64,000 bases of DNA from Novosphingobium sp. SG919 (GCF_012932495.1 NZ_JABCNG010000001.1:1860001-1924000); one strand, 5' to 3'; counted from the stretch's first letter, positions 18,074 through 27,191 are shown. Notes: generated by a model from the sequence alone, not told the origin. A program made the numbers and translations.

Positions 18074-19324
18074 TTGCGCCCGATCGTCCCTGCCCTGTTC
18101 TGCGCCCTCGCCCTGTCGGCGCCGCTGGCAACCTCTGCGCCGGCCCAAGTGGCACTGCCCGGCATCGGCAACACGCTCGATCCGCTGGCCGATAGCGCGC
18201 GCCGGGGGCTGGAGCGCGTGCCCGGCGCGCTGGACGGTACGCTCGACGATGTCGGCGCTTCCGTTGCCCAGACTGTTACCACGCTGGCCCAGGCCAGGGT
18301 CGATCGGGTTGCCCGCCTGCTGCGGCAAAACCCCACGACCGTGGAACGCGATCTGGACGGCAACCCGGCGCGCAAGGGCGAGTTGCTGGTCATGGCGCCC
18401 GATCCCGCGATGCTGGAAACGGCGCGTGGCCTGGGCTTTGCGGTGCTGGGGCAGGAACGGCTGGGCGCGCTGGACCTGGATGTGACGCGGCTGGCCGTGC
18501 CCACCGGAATGCCGTTGGCGCGCGCACAGGCGATGTTGAGCAAGGCACTGCCCGGCGCCAGCATCGCCAGCGATGTGCTGCATTTTCCTGCCGCATCGGC
18601 TGCGCCAACACGCGCCGGCGGTGGGGCGCCGGCGTTGCCGCCCTTGCAGACCACGGTGGGCATGATCGACGGCGCCCCCGCCCAACCGGTGGATGCACTG
18701 GAGGGCTTTGCCCCCGGCGCACCGGCGCCCTCCGATCACGGCAGCGCGGTCGCCGGGCTGCTGGCTCGCGCGGGGGTGCGCCATGTGGCGGCTGCCGACG
18801 TCTATGGCCGTGGCCCGGCAGGCGGCAATGCGCTGGCCATTGCCCGGGCCATCGATTGGCTGATCGGTCGGCAGGTGCGCGTAGTGACGATCAGCCTGGT
18901 GGGACCGGCCAATCCCGTGCTCGGCCGGGCCGTTGCCGCCGCGCTGCGCCAGGGGGCGGTGATCGTGGCGGCAGTGGGCAACGACGGCCCCGCCGCGCCA
19001 CCCGCCTATCCGGCAAGCTATCCCGGCGTTTTGGCCGTGACCGCCGTTGACGCGCGCAATCGCCCGCTGATCGAGGCAGGCCGCGCGCTGCACCTGGACT
19101 ACGCCGCACCCGGCGCAGGCATGCGCGCGCCCGACGCGCGTGGCCGATGGGTGCCGGTGCGCGGAACGTCGTTTGCAGCGCCACTGGTGGCCGCACGCGT
19201 GGCTGCGGCGCGCGATGCCCGTGCGGCTTTGCCCCAGGCGCTGGATCGCGAAGCGATCGACCTGGGCCCACGTGGCCCGGACGCCCAATACGGCCGGGGC
19301 CTGTTGTGCACGATTTGTCGGTAA
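18074..19324 (+). CDS. Secreted subtilisin-like serine peptidase (S8 family)
   Basis: A 416-residue protein that probably starts at the TTG at 18074 (GGGAAA upstream) and has a signal peptide ending near TSAPAQ. A pro-region of about 150 residues precedes the S8 domain. The catalytic triad is Asp199 (VGMIDGA), His222 (SDHGSAVAG) and Ser366 (RGTSFAAPLVA), with oxyanion Asn303 (AVGNDGP). Asp-His spacing is short, so surface loops are reduced compared with classic subtilisins. The C-terminus ends unusually in LLCTICR. Divergent neighbours are the sigma/anti-sigma pair; S8 peptidases beside ECF units are a recurring arrangement in sphingomonads. Likely targets are envelope or secreted proteins. 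Confidence 0.88.
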   Translation: MRPIVPALFCALALSAPLATSAPAQVALPGIGNTLDPLADSARRGLERVPGALDGTLDDVGASVAQTVTTLAQARVDRVARLLRQNPTTVERDLDGNPARKGELLVMAPDPAMLETARGLGFAVLGQERLGALDLDVTRLAVPTGMPLARAQAMLSKALPGASIASDVLHFPAASAAPTRAGGGAPALPPLQTTVGMIDGAPAQPVDALEGFAPGAPAPSDHGSAVAGLLARAGVRHVAAADVYGRGPAGGNALAIARAIDWLIGRQVRVVTISLVGPANPVLGRAVAAALRQGAVIVAAVGNDGPAAPPAYPASYPGVLAVTAVDARNRPLIEAGRALHLDYAAPGAGMRAPDARGRWVPVRGTSFAAPLVAARVAAARDARAALPQALDREAIDLGPRGPDAQYGRGLLCTICR

Positions 19325-19432
19325 TGCGAAAAAATTTGCAGGCGATGGATTAAATCCAATCGGGGGTCCGTTTTCAGGACAAAGGGATCGTACGGAGCAC
19401 CGGCGATCTCGCAGTCAGGAAAGGATCTCACC

Positions 19433-20161
19433 ATGCGCAAGATTTTTGCCACTTCGCTTATCGCTTGCACGCTCGTGGCCATGCCGGCCCATGCCCAGTT
19501 GCTGGGTGGCGGGGGCGGCCTTGGCGGTGGCCTGGGCGGAACCGTCGGCGGCGTGATGGGCGGCACCATTGGCGGCGGCATGCTGGGCAATACGCTGGAC
19601 GGCGCGTCCACGCTCGACAGCGTCCGCTCCACCACCACCGGCAGCGGCAATGCCACGGGCAGCACCAGTGGCCATGCCAAGGTGAACCGCCATAATGGCC
19701 AGGTTCATGCCGATCGCACCGCCAGCGGCAGCGCCAACGGTTCGGAAAGCCAAAACCTGACCGCCCCCGCCGGCTCGGTTGCCGGGTCACTGACCGGCAG
19801 TGCCAGTGGCACGCTGGGCGGCAGCGCCGACGCGCAGGCGATCGGCACCGACCAGGTGAGCAGCGCGGCCCGCACCGCAACCACGCGCGCCCAAAGTGCC
19901 GCGAGCACGACCGCCAGCCGCGCCACCGACACCGCCACTGCTGCGCGTGACACGGCGACCCAGCGTGTGGCGCAGGCCCGCACCACCGCCGGCAATGCCG
20001 CTGCCACCGGTGCCAGCAAGGCAAAGGGCGCGGCCAGCACCGCTTCGAGCACGGCGCGCAACGCCGCGAACCAGGCGACCTCGGCCGCTTCGCAAGTGGG
20101 CGGCTCGGCCAGTGGTAGCGCCAGCGGGTCGCTCACCGGCTCTGCTTCGGCCAACCGCTAA
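19433..20161 (+). CDS. Secreted Ala/Ser/Gly/Thr-rich low-complexity protein
   Basis: A 242-residue protein with a good signal peptide (MRKIFATSLIACTLVAMPAHAQ). The first mature segment is a glycine tract (LLGGGGGLGGGLGGTVGGVMGG, key feature GG repeats), then Ser/Gly/Asn stretches, then about 90 residues of Ala/Thr/Ser repeats with regularly spaced Arg/Lys that could form a long helix. GSLTGSASG-type repeats occur twice (about residues 119 and 230). Cysteine is absent from the mature part. Composition suggests a cell-surface, biofilm or glycine-zipper-like protein; no named domain is evident. AGGAAAGGATCTCACC before the ATG is a strong ribosome-binding site. It is 108 bp downstream of the peptidase gene and may be its substrate, which is speculation. 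Confidence 0.8.
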   Translation: MRKIFATSLIACTLVAMPAHAQLLGGGGGLGGGLGGTVGGVMGGTIGGGMLGNTLDGASTLDSVRSTTTGSGNATGSTSGHAKVNRHNGQVHADRTASGSANGSESQNLTAPAGSVAGSLTGSASGTLGGSADAQAIGTDQVSSAARTATTRAQSAASTTASRATDTATAARDTATQRVAQARTTAGNAAATGASKAKGAASTASSTARNAANQATSAASQVGGSASGSASGSLTGSASANR

Positions 20162-20190
20162 GCGAACCGGCCTTAACCACCTGGCTAACG

Positions 20191-20218
20191 ATCCCGGCGT
20201 GCGCCTGCACGCCGGGAT
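20191..20218. terminator. Hairpin terminator between convergent genes
   Basis: Perfect 12-bp stem (20191-20202 with 20207-20218), four-base loop GCCT, followed by TTTC on the plus strand. It lies between the secreted repeat protein (+) and the LysR gene (-), so it can serve both directions. Confidence 0.75.
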
Positions 20219-20233
20219 TTCGCGCGTCTGCTT

Positions 20234-21139
20234 TCATCGCGGAGAGCGCAGGCTTTCCACCAGGTAATCGACAAACACCCGCACCCGCGCCGGCGTGGCC
20301 CCGCCGCCCACGAAAATCGCGTGGATCTGCTCCTCGTCGCCGGGATTGAAGTCTTCCAGGATCGGCACCAGCCGCCCTTCGGCCAGGGCCTGCGCCACGC
20401 TGAACGTGCCGACGCGGGCAATGCCGATGCCGGCCTGCGCCAGATCGCCCAGCGTCTCGCCATTGTTGGCCACGATCGTGCCGTGCACTTCCAGCGCGAA
20501 ATCGTGCGCCATGCCATCCGCCATGATCCGGCGGAATGGCCAGGTCGGTTCTGCCCGGCGGAAGTTGAAATTGAGGCAGTTGTGGGCCAGCAGGTCTTCG
20601 GGCACCTGCGGCGTGCCTTGCCGGGCGAGGTAATCGGGGGAAGCGACGATCACGCGGCCATTTGCCCCCAGCTTGCGCGCGGTCAGCGTGCTGTCGGCCA
20701 GCGGGCCAAAGCGAATGGCCACGTCGGCCTCTCCGGCGGCGACGTCAACCAGCGTGTCGGTCAGCGCAATGTCCACCAGCACATCGGGATAGCGGCGCAC
20801 GAAGCCGCCCAGCACCGGCACGACGCACAGGCGCCCGTGCGACAGCGCCGCACTCACCCGCAAGCGACCGCGCGGCGTGCCGCGATCGGCGATCTGCTGC
20901 TCGGCCTCGTCCAGATCCGCGAGAATGCGACGCGCCGCGCGCAGATAGGCCAGGCCTTCGGCGGTCATCGTCAGGGCGCGGGTGGAGCGCAGCACCAGCC
21001 GCACGCCCAGCCGCGCCTCGATCCGGTCGACCGCCCGGCTGACCGCCGATGGGCTGAGCCCAAGCGCCCTGCCCGCACCCGAAAAGCTGCCATGATCGTG
21101 CACGGCGGCAAACAGCGCCATCTCGCGCGCCCGGTCCAT
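20234..21139 (-). CDS. LysR-family transcriptional regulator
   Basis: A 301-residue regulator from the ATG at 21139 (MDRAREMALFAAVHDHGSF); a longer frame upstream lacks family similarity. The winged HTH covers residues 1-60 (GAGRALGLSPSAVSRAVDRIEARLGVRLVLRSTR, key LSPSAVSRAVDRIE). The substrate-binding domain starts near residue 85 (PRGRLRVSAALSHGR). It is divergent from an MFS efflux gene with 140 bp between the chosen start codons. LysR proteins commonly regulate such a divergent target with a co-inducer. The effector is unknown. It is most similar in layout to the DmlR/PecT-like group that has pattern LFAAVxxxGSFSxAGRxLGLS. Confidence 0.88.
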   Translation of the reverse strand: MDRAREMALFAAVHDHGSFSGAGRALGLSPSAVSRAVDRIEARLGVRLVLRSTRALTMTAEGLAYLRAARRILADLDEAEQQIADRGTPRGRLRVSAALSHGRLCVVPVLGGFVRRYPDVLVDIALTDTLVDVAAGEADVAIRFGPLADSTLTARKLGANGRVIVASPDYLARQGTPQVPEDLLAHNCLNFNFRRAEPTWPFRRIMADGMAHDFALEVHGTIVANNGETLGDLAQAGIGIARVGTFSVAQALAEGRLVPILEDFNPGDEEQIHAIFVGGGATPARVRVFVDYLVESLRSPR

Positions 21140-21279
21140 TCCAGCACCGGCCTCGATCTTTGCGTTCAATGCATAAATCCTTCGCGTGGGCACGCTCTAA
21201 ACAGAGCCGCTACTCTGGTCCATCTGTGCATCTGTTGGCAAGGCGCCCGCGCGCCGCAAAAAAGATCAGGATCACCGCG

Positions 21280-22422
21280 ATGAAATGGAATGCCGGGCTG
21301 ATGGCCCTGGCCCTGGGTGCGTTTGGCATCGGGGTCACCGAATTTGCCCCCATGGGCCTGCTACCCGCCATTGCCACGGGGCTTGGCGTATCGATCCCTG
21401 CCGCTGGCCTGCTGATCAGCGCCTATGCCATGGGCGTGGTGGTGGGTGCGCCGATCATGACGCTCTCTACCGGCCGCGTGTCGCGCCGCACGCTGCTGGT
21501 TGGCCTGGCGGGCATCTTCACCCTGGGCAACCTGCTGGCCGCGCTGTCCACCAGCTATACCATGATGCTGGTGGCGCGGCTGGTCACCTCTTTCAACCAC
21601 GGGGCATTCTTTGGCGTGGGATCGGTGGTCGCGGCCAGCCTCGTGCCGCCGCAGCGCCAGGCCGGTGCCGTCGCCACGATGTTCATGGGATTGACCATCG
21701 CCAACGTCGTGGGCGTCCCGCTCGCCACCTGGGCGGGTGAAAACGTGGGCTGGCACACGCCGTTCTGGGCGATCGCCGCACTCGGCCTGGCGATGATGGC
21801 CGCGCTGCGCTTCACCCTGCCACCCCTGCCGGCCGAGACCGACGGCAACGCCATGGCCGAACTGCGCGTGCTGATGCGTGGCAAAGTGCTGGGCGCGCTG
21901 GCGCTGACGGTCGTGGGATCGAGCGCGATGTTCACCGTGTTCACCTATATCAGCCCGATCCTGCGCAACGCCACCCACGCCTCGCTGGGCTTCATCACTG
22001 CCATGCTCGTCACCTATGGCGTGGGTCTTACCGTGGGGAACTGGCTGGGCGGCAAGTTTGCCGATCGCTCGGTCGATCGCACGCTGATCGTCACGCTGGC
22101 GGCGTTGACCGCCGTGTTGATCGCCTTTGCCCTGCTGATGCCCTTTGCCTGGCCCACGGCGGTGATCGTGTTCCTGTGGGGCGTGGCCAGCTTTGCCCTG
22201 GTGCCGCCTTTGCAAGTACGGGTGATGAGCGCAGCGGCCGATGCGCCGCACCTGGCCTCGTCGGTCAACATCGGCGCCTTCAACCTGGGCAATGCCCTGG
22301 GCGCGGCGCTGGGTGGCGGGGTCATCGCGCTGAATCTGGGCTATCCGGTGATCGCGCTGGCCGGCGCGGCGACCTCGGCGCTTGGGCTGGTGGCGATCCT
22401 CTTCACCAGCCGCAAGCGCTGA
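21280..22422 (+). CDS. MFS efflux transporter (DHA1, AraJ/YdhP type)
   Basis: A 380-residue, twelve-helix major facilitator. The ATG at 21280 has AGGA ten bases upstream. Features are GAFGIGVTEFAPMGLLP in helix 1 and the conserved YAMGVVVGAPIMT helix 2, the latter typical of the arabinose-efflux/purine-efflux group of drug:H+ antiporters. Shorter length than 12-helix importers also fits this group. It is divergent from the LysR gene and convergent, with an 8-bp gap, with chrA. It probably exports a sugar, nucleoside or drug-like compound under LysR control. Confidence 0.87.
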   Translation: MKWNAGLMALALGAFGIGVTEFAPMGLLPAIATGLGVSIPAAGLLISAYAMGVVVGAPIMTLSTGRVSRRTLLVGLAGIFTLGNLLAALSTSYTMMLVARLVTSFNHGAFFGVGSVVAASLVPPQRQAGAVATMFMGLTIANVVGVPLATWAGENVGWHTPFWAIAALGLAMMAALRFTLPPLPAETDGNAMAELRVLMRGKVLGALALTVVGSSAMFTVFTYISPILRNATHASLGFITAMLVTYGVGLTVGNWLGGKFADRSVDRTLIVTLAALTAVLIAFALLMPFAWPTAVIVFLWGVASFALVPPLQVRVMSAAADAPHLASSVNIGAFNLGNALGAALGGGVIALNLGYPVIALAGAATSALGLVAILFTSRKR

Positions 22423-22429
22423 CGCCCGA

Positions 22430-23779
22430 TCAGGGCAGCATGCCCAAGGCAAGGCCACCCGCCGCGCAGGCCAGCAGGACCGTCATCACGCTCCAACGCC
22501 GGCGGAACAGCAGGTAGGCCGCCAGGGTCCCAAGGGCGGCGGCGCGCCAATCCAGGCTGGCAAGATCGGGCAAGGCGACCGACACCGTGCCCAGCCGCGC
22601 CGCCGTGCCTCTGGTAAACAGCACGTGCAGCCCGAACCACAGCGCCAGGTTGGCGATCACGCCCACGATCGCGGCCGTGATCGCCGCCAGCGCGCCCTTC
22701 AACCGGCGGGCATGCTCCAGCCGTTCAAGCCATGGCGCCACGGCGAAGATCCACAGGAAGCACGGCACGAACGTGACCCAGGTGGTAAGCAGCGCGCCCA
22801 GGATACCGGCCATGACCGGGCCGAACGGGGCTGGCGCCCGGAACGCGGCGAGGTATCCCACGAACTGCGTGACCATGATCAGCGGACCCGGCGTGGTTTC
22901 CGCCAGCCCCAGGCCATCGGCCATTTCCCCGGCGGAAAGCCAGCCATGGCCGGTGACCGCCTGCTGCGCCATATAGGCCAGCACCGCATAGGCGCCGCCG
23001 AACGTGACCACCGCGAGCCGGGAAAAGAACGCGCCGATCTGCCACAGCACATGCCCCCGGCCCAGCGTTGCCAGGATCAGCAGCATCGGTGCGGCCCATG
23101 CCGCGGCGCCCACCACGGCCGCCGTCACGCTGGCCCGCCACGGCATCGGCGTGTGCGCCATCGCTGGCGATGCCGGCTTGATCGCCAAGAGCGCCGGCCG
23201 CCATGCCGCAACGATCGCGCCGAGAAGCGCCGCCATAGCCACCACCACCGGGAAAGGCGCATTGCCGATTGCCAGCGCCAGGAACGCGGTGAACGCGATA
23301 CCCCGTTTCAACCCGGTATCGAGCGCGCGCGCCGCCACGCGCCACAGCGCCTGGACCACGATCGCCAGGACCGCAGACTTGATCCCCAGGAACAGCGCGG
23401 CAAACCACGGCACGCGCGCGGCAAAGCCATAGACCATCGACAAGGCAAGAATAACAAGCGCGCCTGGGATCACGAACAGCAACCCGGCCGCCAGCCCGCC
23501 GCGGACGCCGTGCAGCTTCCACCCGATCCAGATCGCCAGTTGCTGTGCCTCAGGACCAGGCAGCAAATGGCACACGTTCAGCGCATGGAGGAATTGGGCC
23601 TCGTCGATCCAGCCCCGCTCGTCCACCAGTTCGCGGTGCATCAGGGCGATCTGCCCGGCTGGCCCGCCAAAGCTGAGGCAACCGATACGCGCGGCCACCC
23701 GCACGAGTTCGCCGAACGTGGGTGTACCCGGCAAAGCGGCCTCCTCGCGCGCAGCCACCCCGTCATGCCGTATCGTCAT
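22430..23779 (-). CDS. chrA: Chromate transporter ChrA (long-chain CHR family)
   Basis: A 449-residue membrane protein with two homologous CHR domains, N-terminal about 20-190 and C-terminal about 225-420. The N-domain signature is present: IGCLSFGGPAGQIALMHRELV, then NVCHLLPGPEAQQLAIWIGW (key LSFGGP and LPGPEAQ). The C-domain repeats it as VVTFGGAYAVLAYMAQ and LAETTPGPLIMVTQFVGY. Long-chain CHR proteins export chromate by a chromate/sulfate-type antiport and give chromate tolerance. I chose the ATG at 23779 over a TTG at 23791. No chrB/chrR or other chromate gene is adjacent, so a housekeeping sulfate/chromate function is also possible. Confidence 0.92.
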   Translation of the reverse strand: MTIRHDGVAAREEAALPGTPTFGELVRVAARIGCLSFGGPAGQIALMHRELVDERGWIDEAQFLHALNVCHLLPGPEAQQLAIWIGWKLHGVRGGLAAGLLFVIPGALVILALSMVYGFAARVPWFAALFLGIKSAVLAIVVQALWRVAARALDTGLKRGIAFTAFLALAIGNAPFPVVVAMAALLGAIVAAWRPALLAIKPASPAMAHTPMPWRASVTAAVVGAAAWAAPMLLILATLGRGHVLWQIGAFFSRLAVVTFGGAYAVLAYMAQQAVTGHGWLSAGEMADGLGLAETTPGPLIMVTQFVGYLAAFRAPAPFGPVMAGILGALLTTWVTFVPCFLWIFAVAPWLERLEHARRLKGALAAITAAIVGVIANLALWFGLHVLFTRGTAARLGTVSVALPDLASLDWRAAALGTLAAYLLFRRRWSVMTVLLACAAGGLALGMLP

Positions 23780-24236
23780 CGCTTTCCCCAAACGCCATCG
23801 CGCCCGCCAGCGGCAGGCAAATAATGGGCAACGCTTGGGCTAGCGCCTGTCCGGGAGGCCCGCCCCAGTCCCGGTATGCCGATTTAACCGCGTAATCGGC
23901 GGCATGACAAGCCGGGATGCAACCGCTTCAGCGACACTGTGACGCGCGCGCCGATCGCGGCAATGCCCTTGCCCGCCAAGTACTTCGCCGCAGACTTGCT
24001 GCACTGCGTCGAAAACCATCCGTTCCGACCTACGATCGGCCTTGATAGCGGATATCTTCCAGTGCAGACTTGGCGAAGCGGCGCAATCGAACACGAAGCG
24101 TGCTGGGGGTCGTAAACACAATGTCGAACTGGCTTTCGCCTGAACCGGTTTCTCCGGCACGCCTTTGCTGCGCTGCGGGTGGCAAACGATTGTACCCGAA
24201 CGGGACGCAAGGCCCGCAGCGATCGGCAACGCCTTG
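23780..24236. other. Divergent intergenic region between chrA and the hybrid kinase gene
   Basis: About 450 bp without a credible gene. Open frames on the minus strand are rich in Arg/Ser/Cys and lack ribosome-binding sites. The region must hold the promoters of chrA (minus) and of the kinase operon (plus). I see no strong dyad or recognisable riboswitch. Confidence 0.45.
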
Positions 24237-25712
24237 ATGGCACAAACCGCCCGTCATCTGCGCAAGCCGCCGACCGCCGCCCCGCAAGACACCCGCAGCC
24301 ATGCCGAGTTGGTGGCCAACCTGGAGCGCGACTGTGACGCGGCCCGCGCGGCCGACGCGGCCAAGAGCCGCTATCTCGCCAACGTCAGCCACGAAATTCG
24401 CGCGCCCCTCAACATCATCTATGGCTATGCGCAACTGATCGAGCGCCGATCCGGCGTCGATCCGCGCGAGGCGGCCAAGGTGATCCTGCGCAGCACCGAA
24501 CACCTGATCGATCTGGTGGAAGGGCTGCTCGACATCTCCCTGGTGGAAAACGGGGTGACCCGCGTGGCCCGCGATGTGGTGCGCCTGCCGGCCTTCCTCG
24601 ACCAGCTGGTCCGCATGTTCGAGCCCGACGCCAGAGCCAAGGGTCTGGCGTTCCATTACGAAGCGCCGCAGGGCCTGCCGGAATTCGTCCGCACCGACCA
24701 GAAACGGCTGCGCCAGGTGCTGATCAACCTGCTGGGCAATGCCATCAAGTTTACCGACCGTGGCCGGGTGGTGCTGCGTGTCGTGCATTCGGGCGAGGTC
24801 GCGCGTTTCGAAGTGGAAGACAGCGGCCCCGGGATTTCCGCCGAAGAGCGCGAGCGGATCTTTTCGCCGTTCGAACGCGGTGTGGCCCAGGCCGGATCGA
24901 CCAATGGCTTTGGCCTGGGCCTGCCGATCACGCGCGCAATCGTCCATATCCTGGGCGGTGATCTCGACCTTGTCAGCACGCCGGGCGCAGGCAGTTGCTT
25001 TCGCGTGCGGATGATGTTGCCCAAGGTGTGGGTACCTGGCGACACGGGGCCGCGTCCGGGGCGCATCACCGGTTATACGGGGCGCCGCCGCACCATCCTG
25101 GTGGTCGATGACGATCTGCAACAGCTGGCTTTCGTGCGCCAGGCGCTGAACGACGTGGGCTTTGAAGTGGCGGTGGCCCCCGGCGGCGAAACCGCGCTGG
25201 CGCTCTGCAACGGCCAGCGCTTCGATCTCGTGCTGCTGGACGTGCAGATGCCGGGTTGCTCGGGCTGGGAAACCGCGGCGCGGCTGCGTGACCGCTTTGC
25301 CGATGCCGTTCGGATCGTCATGCTTTCGGCCAACGCCCACGAACGGCATGGCCCGGATGGACAGACCGCCAGCGATGCGGCCGCCCCGCATGACCTTTTC
25401 CTGGTCAAGCCGGTGGAAATCGGGCGGTTGATCGACGCCATCGGCCAGGAACTGGGCCTGGAATGGGAGCGCGAGGATATCGCACCCACCCTGCAGCGCC
25501 GTGCGCCCGCCACTGCTTTGCCGCCGGCAGCCCAGCCCCACGTCGAACGTCTGCGCGAATTCCTGCGCATCGGCCATGCCCGCGCCATTGCCGGAGAGAT
25601 CGCCGCGCTGGAACGGGCAGCGCCCGAAGCCGGAGACCTCATTGCCAGGCTCTATGCCCGGCTCGACCGGTTCGACATGGCAGGCCTTGCCCGCATGCTG
25701 GACGAATACTGA
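24237..25712 (+). CDS. Hybrid sensor histidine kinase (HisKA-HATPase-REC)
   Basis: A 491-residue cytoplasmic kinase without membrane segments or a recognisable sensor domain. The phosphoacceptor is His52 in NVSHEIRAPLNIIYGYAQL. HATPase boxes follow (LINLLGNAIKFTDRGR, DSGPGISAEERERIF, GFGLGLPITRAIV), and a receiver domain starts near residue 285 (TILVVDDDLQ) with acceptor Asp335 (LLDVQMPG). The C-terminal 90 residues form a small helical region (RLREFLRIGHARAIAGEIAALE) of unknown role. The next gene, a LuxR-type regulator, starts on the stop codon (TGATG), so they form a coupled two-component pair. The start ATG at 24237 has a weak ribosome-binding site and the upstream part of the frame is unconvincing. 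Confidence 0.9.
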   Translation: MAQTARHLRKPPTAAPQDTRSHAELVANLERDCDAARAADAAKSRYLANVSHEIRAPLNIIYGYAQLIERRSGVDPREAAKVILRSTEHLIDLVEGLLDISLVENGVTRVARDVVRLPAFLDQLVRMFEPDARAKGLAFHYEAPQGLPEFVRTDQKRLRQVLINLLGNAIKFTDRGRVVLRVVHSGEVARFEVEDSGPGISAEERERIFSPFERGVAQAGSTNGFGLGLPITRAIVHILGGDLDLVSTPGAGSCFRVRMMLPKVWVPGDTGPRPGRITGYTGRRRTILVVDDDLQQLAFVRQALNDVGFEVAVAPGGETALALCNGQRFDLVLLDVQMPGCSGWETAARLRDRFADAVRIVMLSANAHERHGPDGQTASDAAAPHDLFLVKPVEIGRLIDAIGQELGLEWEREDIAPTLQRRAPATALPPAAQPHVERLREFLRIGHARAIAGEIAALERAAPEAGDLIARLYARLDRFDMAGLARMLDEY

Positions 25713-26629
25713 TGGAGCACCAGCAAGTCCGCCGCGACACCGTGCTGGTGGTCGATGACGAGCCGGCCGCCCTGCACCTGTTGACCGACACGCTGGAAGC
25801 CGGCGGCATCCAGGTGCTGGTCGCCACCGCAGGCCAGACCGCGCTCGACCTATTGCAGCACATCACGCCTGATCTGGTGCTGATGGATGCAATCATGCCG
25901 GGCATCGATGGTTTCGAAACCACCGCGCGGATCAAGGCCAATCCGCAAACCGCGCACGTGCCGGTGATTTTCATGACCGGGCTAACCGAAAGCGAGCACG
26001 TCATCGAAGGGTTCGAGGTGGGCGGCGTGGATTATGTGCGCAAGCCCATCAACGTGCACGAACTGCTGGCGCGCGTGCGCGTGCACCTGGGTCATGCCCG
26101 CGCGGTGCAGGCCAGCACGGCCAGTCTGGATGCCACCGGGCGCCTGATGATGGCCACCGATACCAGCGGCTTCCTGCTGTGGTGCACGCCGCTGGCGGAA
26201 CAGGCGATCAACCGCATCGCGCCGGGATGGCGCCGCGATCAGCCGGAATTGCCCGACGAACTGCGCCAGAGCGTCGGACGCCTGCTGGCCAAGACCGAAA
26301 CCGGCAGCAGCCTGCGCATCGAGCAGGGCGAAGGCGCGCTCGAACTGGTGCTCATCGCGCACTATCGCGAAAACGAAGTGCTGATCCGCCTCAACGAACT
26401 CAATCCCCAGGTCGATGCGCGCCAGTTGCAGACCCGGTTGGGCCTGACCGAGCGAGAAGCCGAAGTCCTGCTGTGGATCAGCTATGGCAAGTCGAATGCC
26501 GATATCAGCCAGGTTCTGGTGATCAGCCCGCGCACCGTGCAAAAGCACTTGGAGCGCATCTATGAAAAGCTGGGCGTGGAAACGCGCGCGGCGGCCGCGG
26601 CGATCGCGATCAAGGCCCTGACGCCCTGA
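25712..26629 (+). CDS. Response regulator, REC - middle region - LuxR HTH
   Basis: A 305-residue regulator whose ATG overlaps the kinase stop by one base. The receiver domain (1-125) has the acidic pair DD at 15-16, acceptor Asp59 (DLVLMDAIMPG), Thr in MTGL and Lys in VRKPINV. A middle region of about 110 residues (ASLDATGRLMMATDTSGFLLWCTPLAEQAI) looks like a small PAS-like sensor domain found in this group. The C-terminus is a LuxR/GerE HTH (GLTEREAEVLLWISYGKSNADI, ISPRTVQKHLERIYEKLGV). It is the output of the hybrid kinase before it. Regulated genes are unknown. Confidence 0.9.
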   Translation: MEHQQVRRDTVLVVDDEPAALHLLTDTLEAGGIQVLVATAGQTALDLLQHITPDLVLMDAIMPGIDGFETTARIKANPQTAHVPVIFMTGLTESEHVIEGFEVGGVDYVRKPINVHELLARVRVHLGHARAVQASTASLDATGRLMMATDTSGFLLWCTPLAEQAINRIAPGWRRDQPELPDELRQSVGRLLAKTETGSSLRIEQGEGALELVLIAHYRENEVLIRLNELNPQVDARQLQTRLGLTEREAEVLLWISYGKSNADISQVLVISPRTVQKHLERIYEKLGVETRAAAAAIAIKALTP

Positions 26630-26646
26630 TCGCGAACCACGCGCCG

Positions 26647-26664
26647 GCACGCCGCGCCGCGTGC
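26647..26664. terminator. Possible terminator hairpin between convergent genes
   Basis: Short stem GCACGC-cgcgcc-GCGTGC, 18 bp after the response-regulator stop, followed by GCTTATTTCTT. The stem is only six base pairs, so function is uncertain; it abuts the stop of the minus-strand RidA-like gene. Confidence 0.4.
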
Positions 26665-26666
26665 GC

Positions 26667-27191
26667 TTATTTCTTGCGCGCAGCGATCCCCTCGATCTCG
26701 ATCAGGAAATAGGGGCCGGCCAGCGCCGCCACCTGAAACGTGGATCGCGCCACGGTGGTGGGATTGTCCGCCGTCTTGAAGAATTGCTTGAAGCCTTCGT
26801 TGGCGCCGGCAAAATCCATGTGTCCGGTCTTGGGATCGGCTGCCACGAACAGCGTCAGCTTGATCAGGTCCGACATCTTGTAGCCCCGGCTTTCCAGCAG
26901 GGCCTTGATCTTGGTGAGGACGCTGATCGTCTGCGTCTTGGTATCGCCCAGATCGTCGACGGATTTCACATCGGCAAAGGTCTTCTTCGGATCGACCGGC
27001 GCGGCCAATTGCCCCGACAGGAAGAACAGGTCGGTCCCGGCGGCAACCTCTGCGCCATCGAGAATCAGTGCCTTGGGATCGGCCTGGAGCTTGGTGACCT
27101 GCGCGTGGGCCGGGGCCATGGGGGCCAGCACCGCGGCGGCAAACCCAAGGGCGGCAAGGGCGCGCGTGCGAAAGCCGGGGGAAAATGACAT
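26667..27191 (-). CDS. Exported RidA/YjgF-family protein
   Basis: A 174-residue protein. The ATG at 27191 has AAGGA upstream and opens a signal peptide (RALAALGFAAAVLAPMAPAHAQ), so the product should act in the periplasm. The mature part follows the RidA fold: LFFLSGQLAAPVD, then DLGDTKTQTISVLTKIKALLESRGYKMSDLIKLTLFVA, and the C-terminal RSTFQVAALAGPYFLIEIEGIAA. The arginine in ARSTFQVAAL matches the position that binds the carboxylate in deaminating RidA proteins. RidA hydrolyses reactive imines or enamines released by amine-oxidising or PLP enzymes. It is divergent from a TonB receptor and near a Tat-exported amine oxidase, which fits imine clearance in the periplasm. Confidence 0.85.
   Translation of the reverse strand: MSFSPGFRTRALAALGFAAAVLAPMAPAHAQVTKLQADPKALILDGAEVAAGTDLFFLSGQLAAPVDPKKTFADVKSVDDLGDTKTQTISVLTKIKALLESRGYKMSDLIKLTLFVAADPKTGHMDFAGANEGFKQFFKTADNPTTVARSTFQVAALAGPYFLIEIEGIAARKK

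Noticed and set aside
22430..23779. Chromate resistance island
   Set aside because: Only chrA is present; no chrB, chrC, plasmid or transposon feature is visible.
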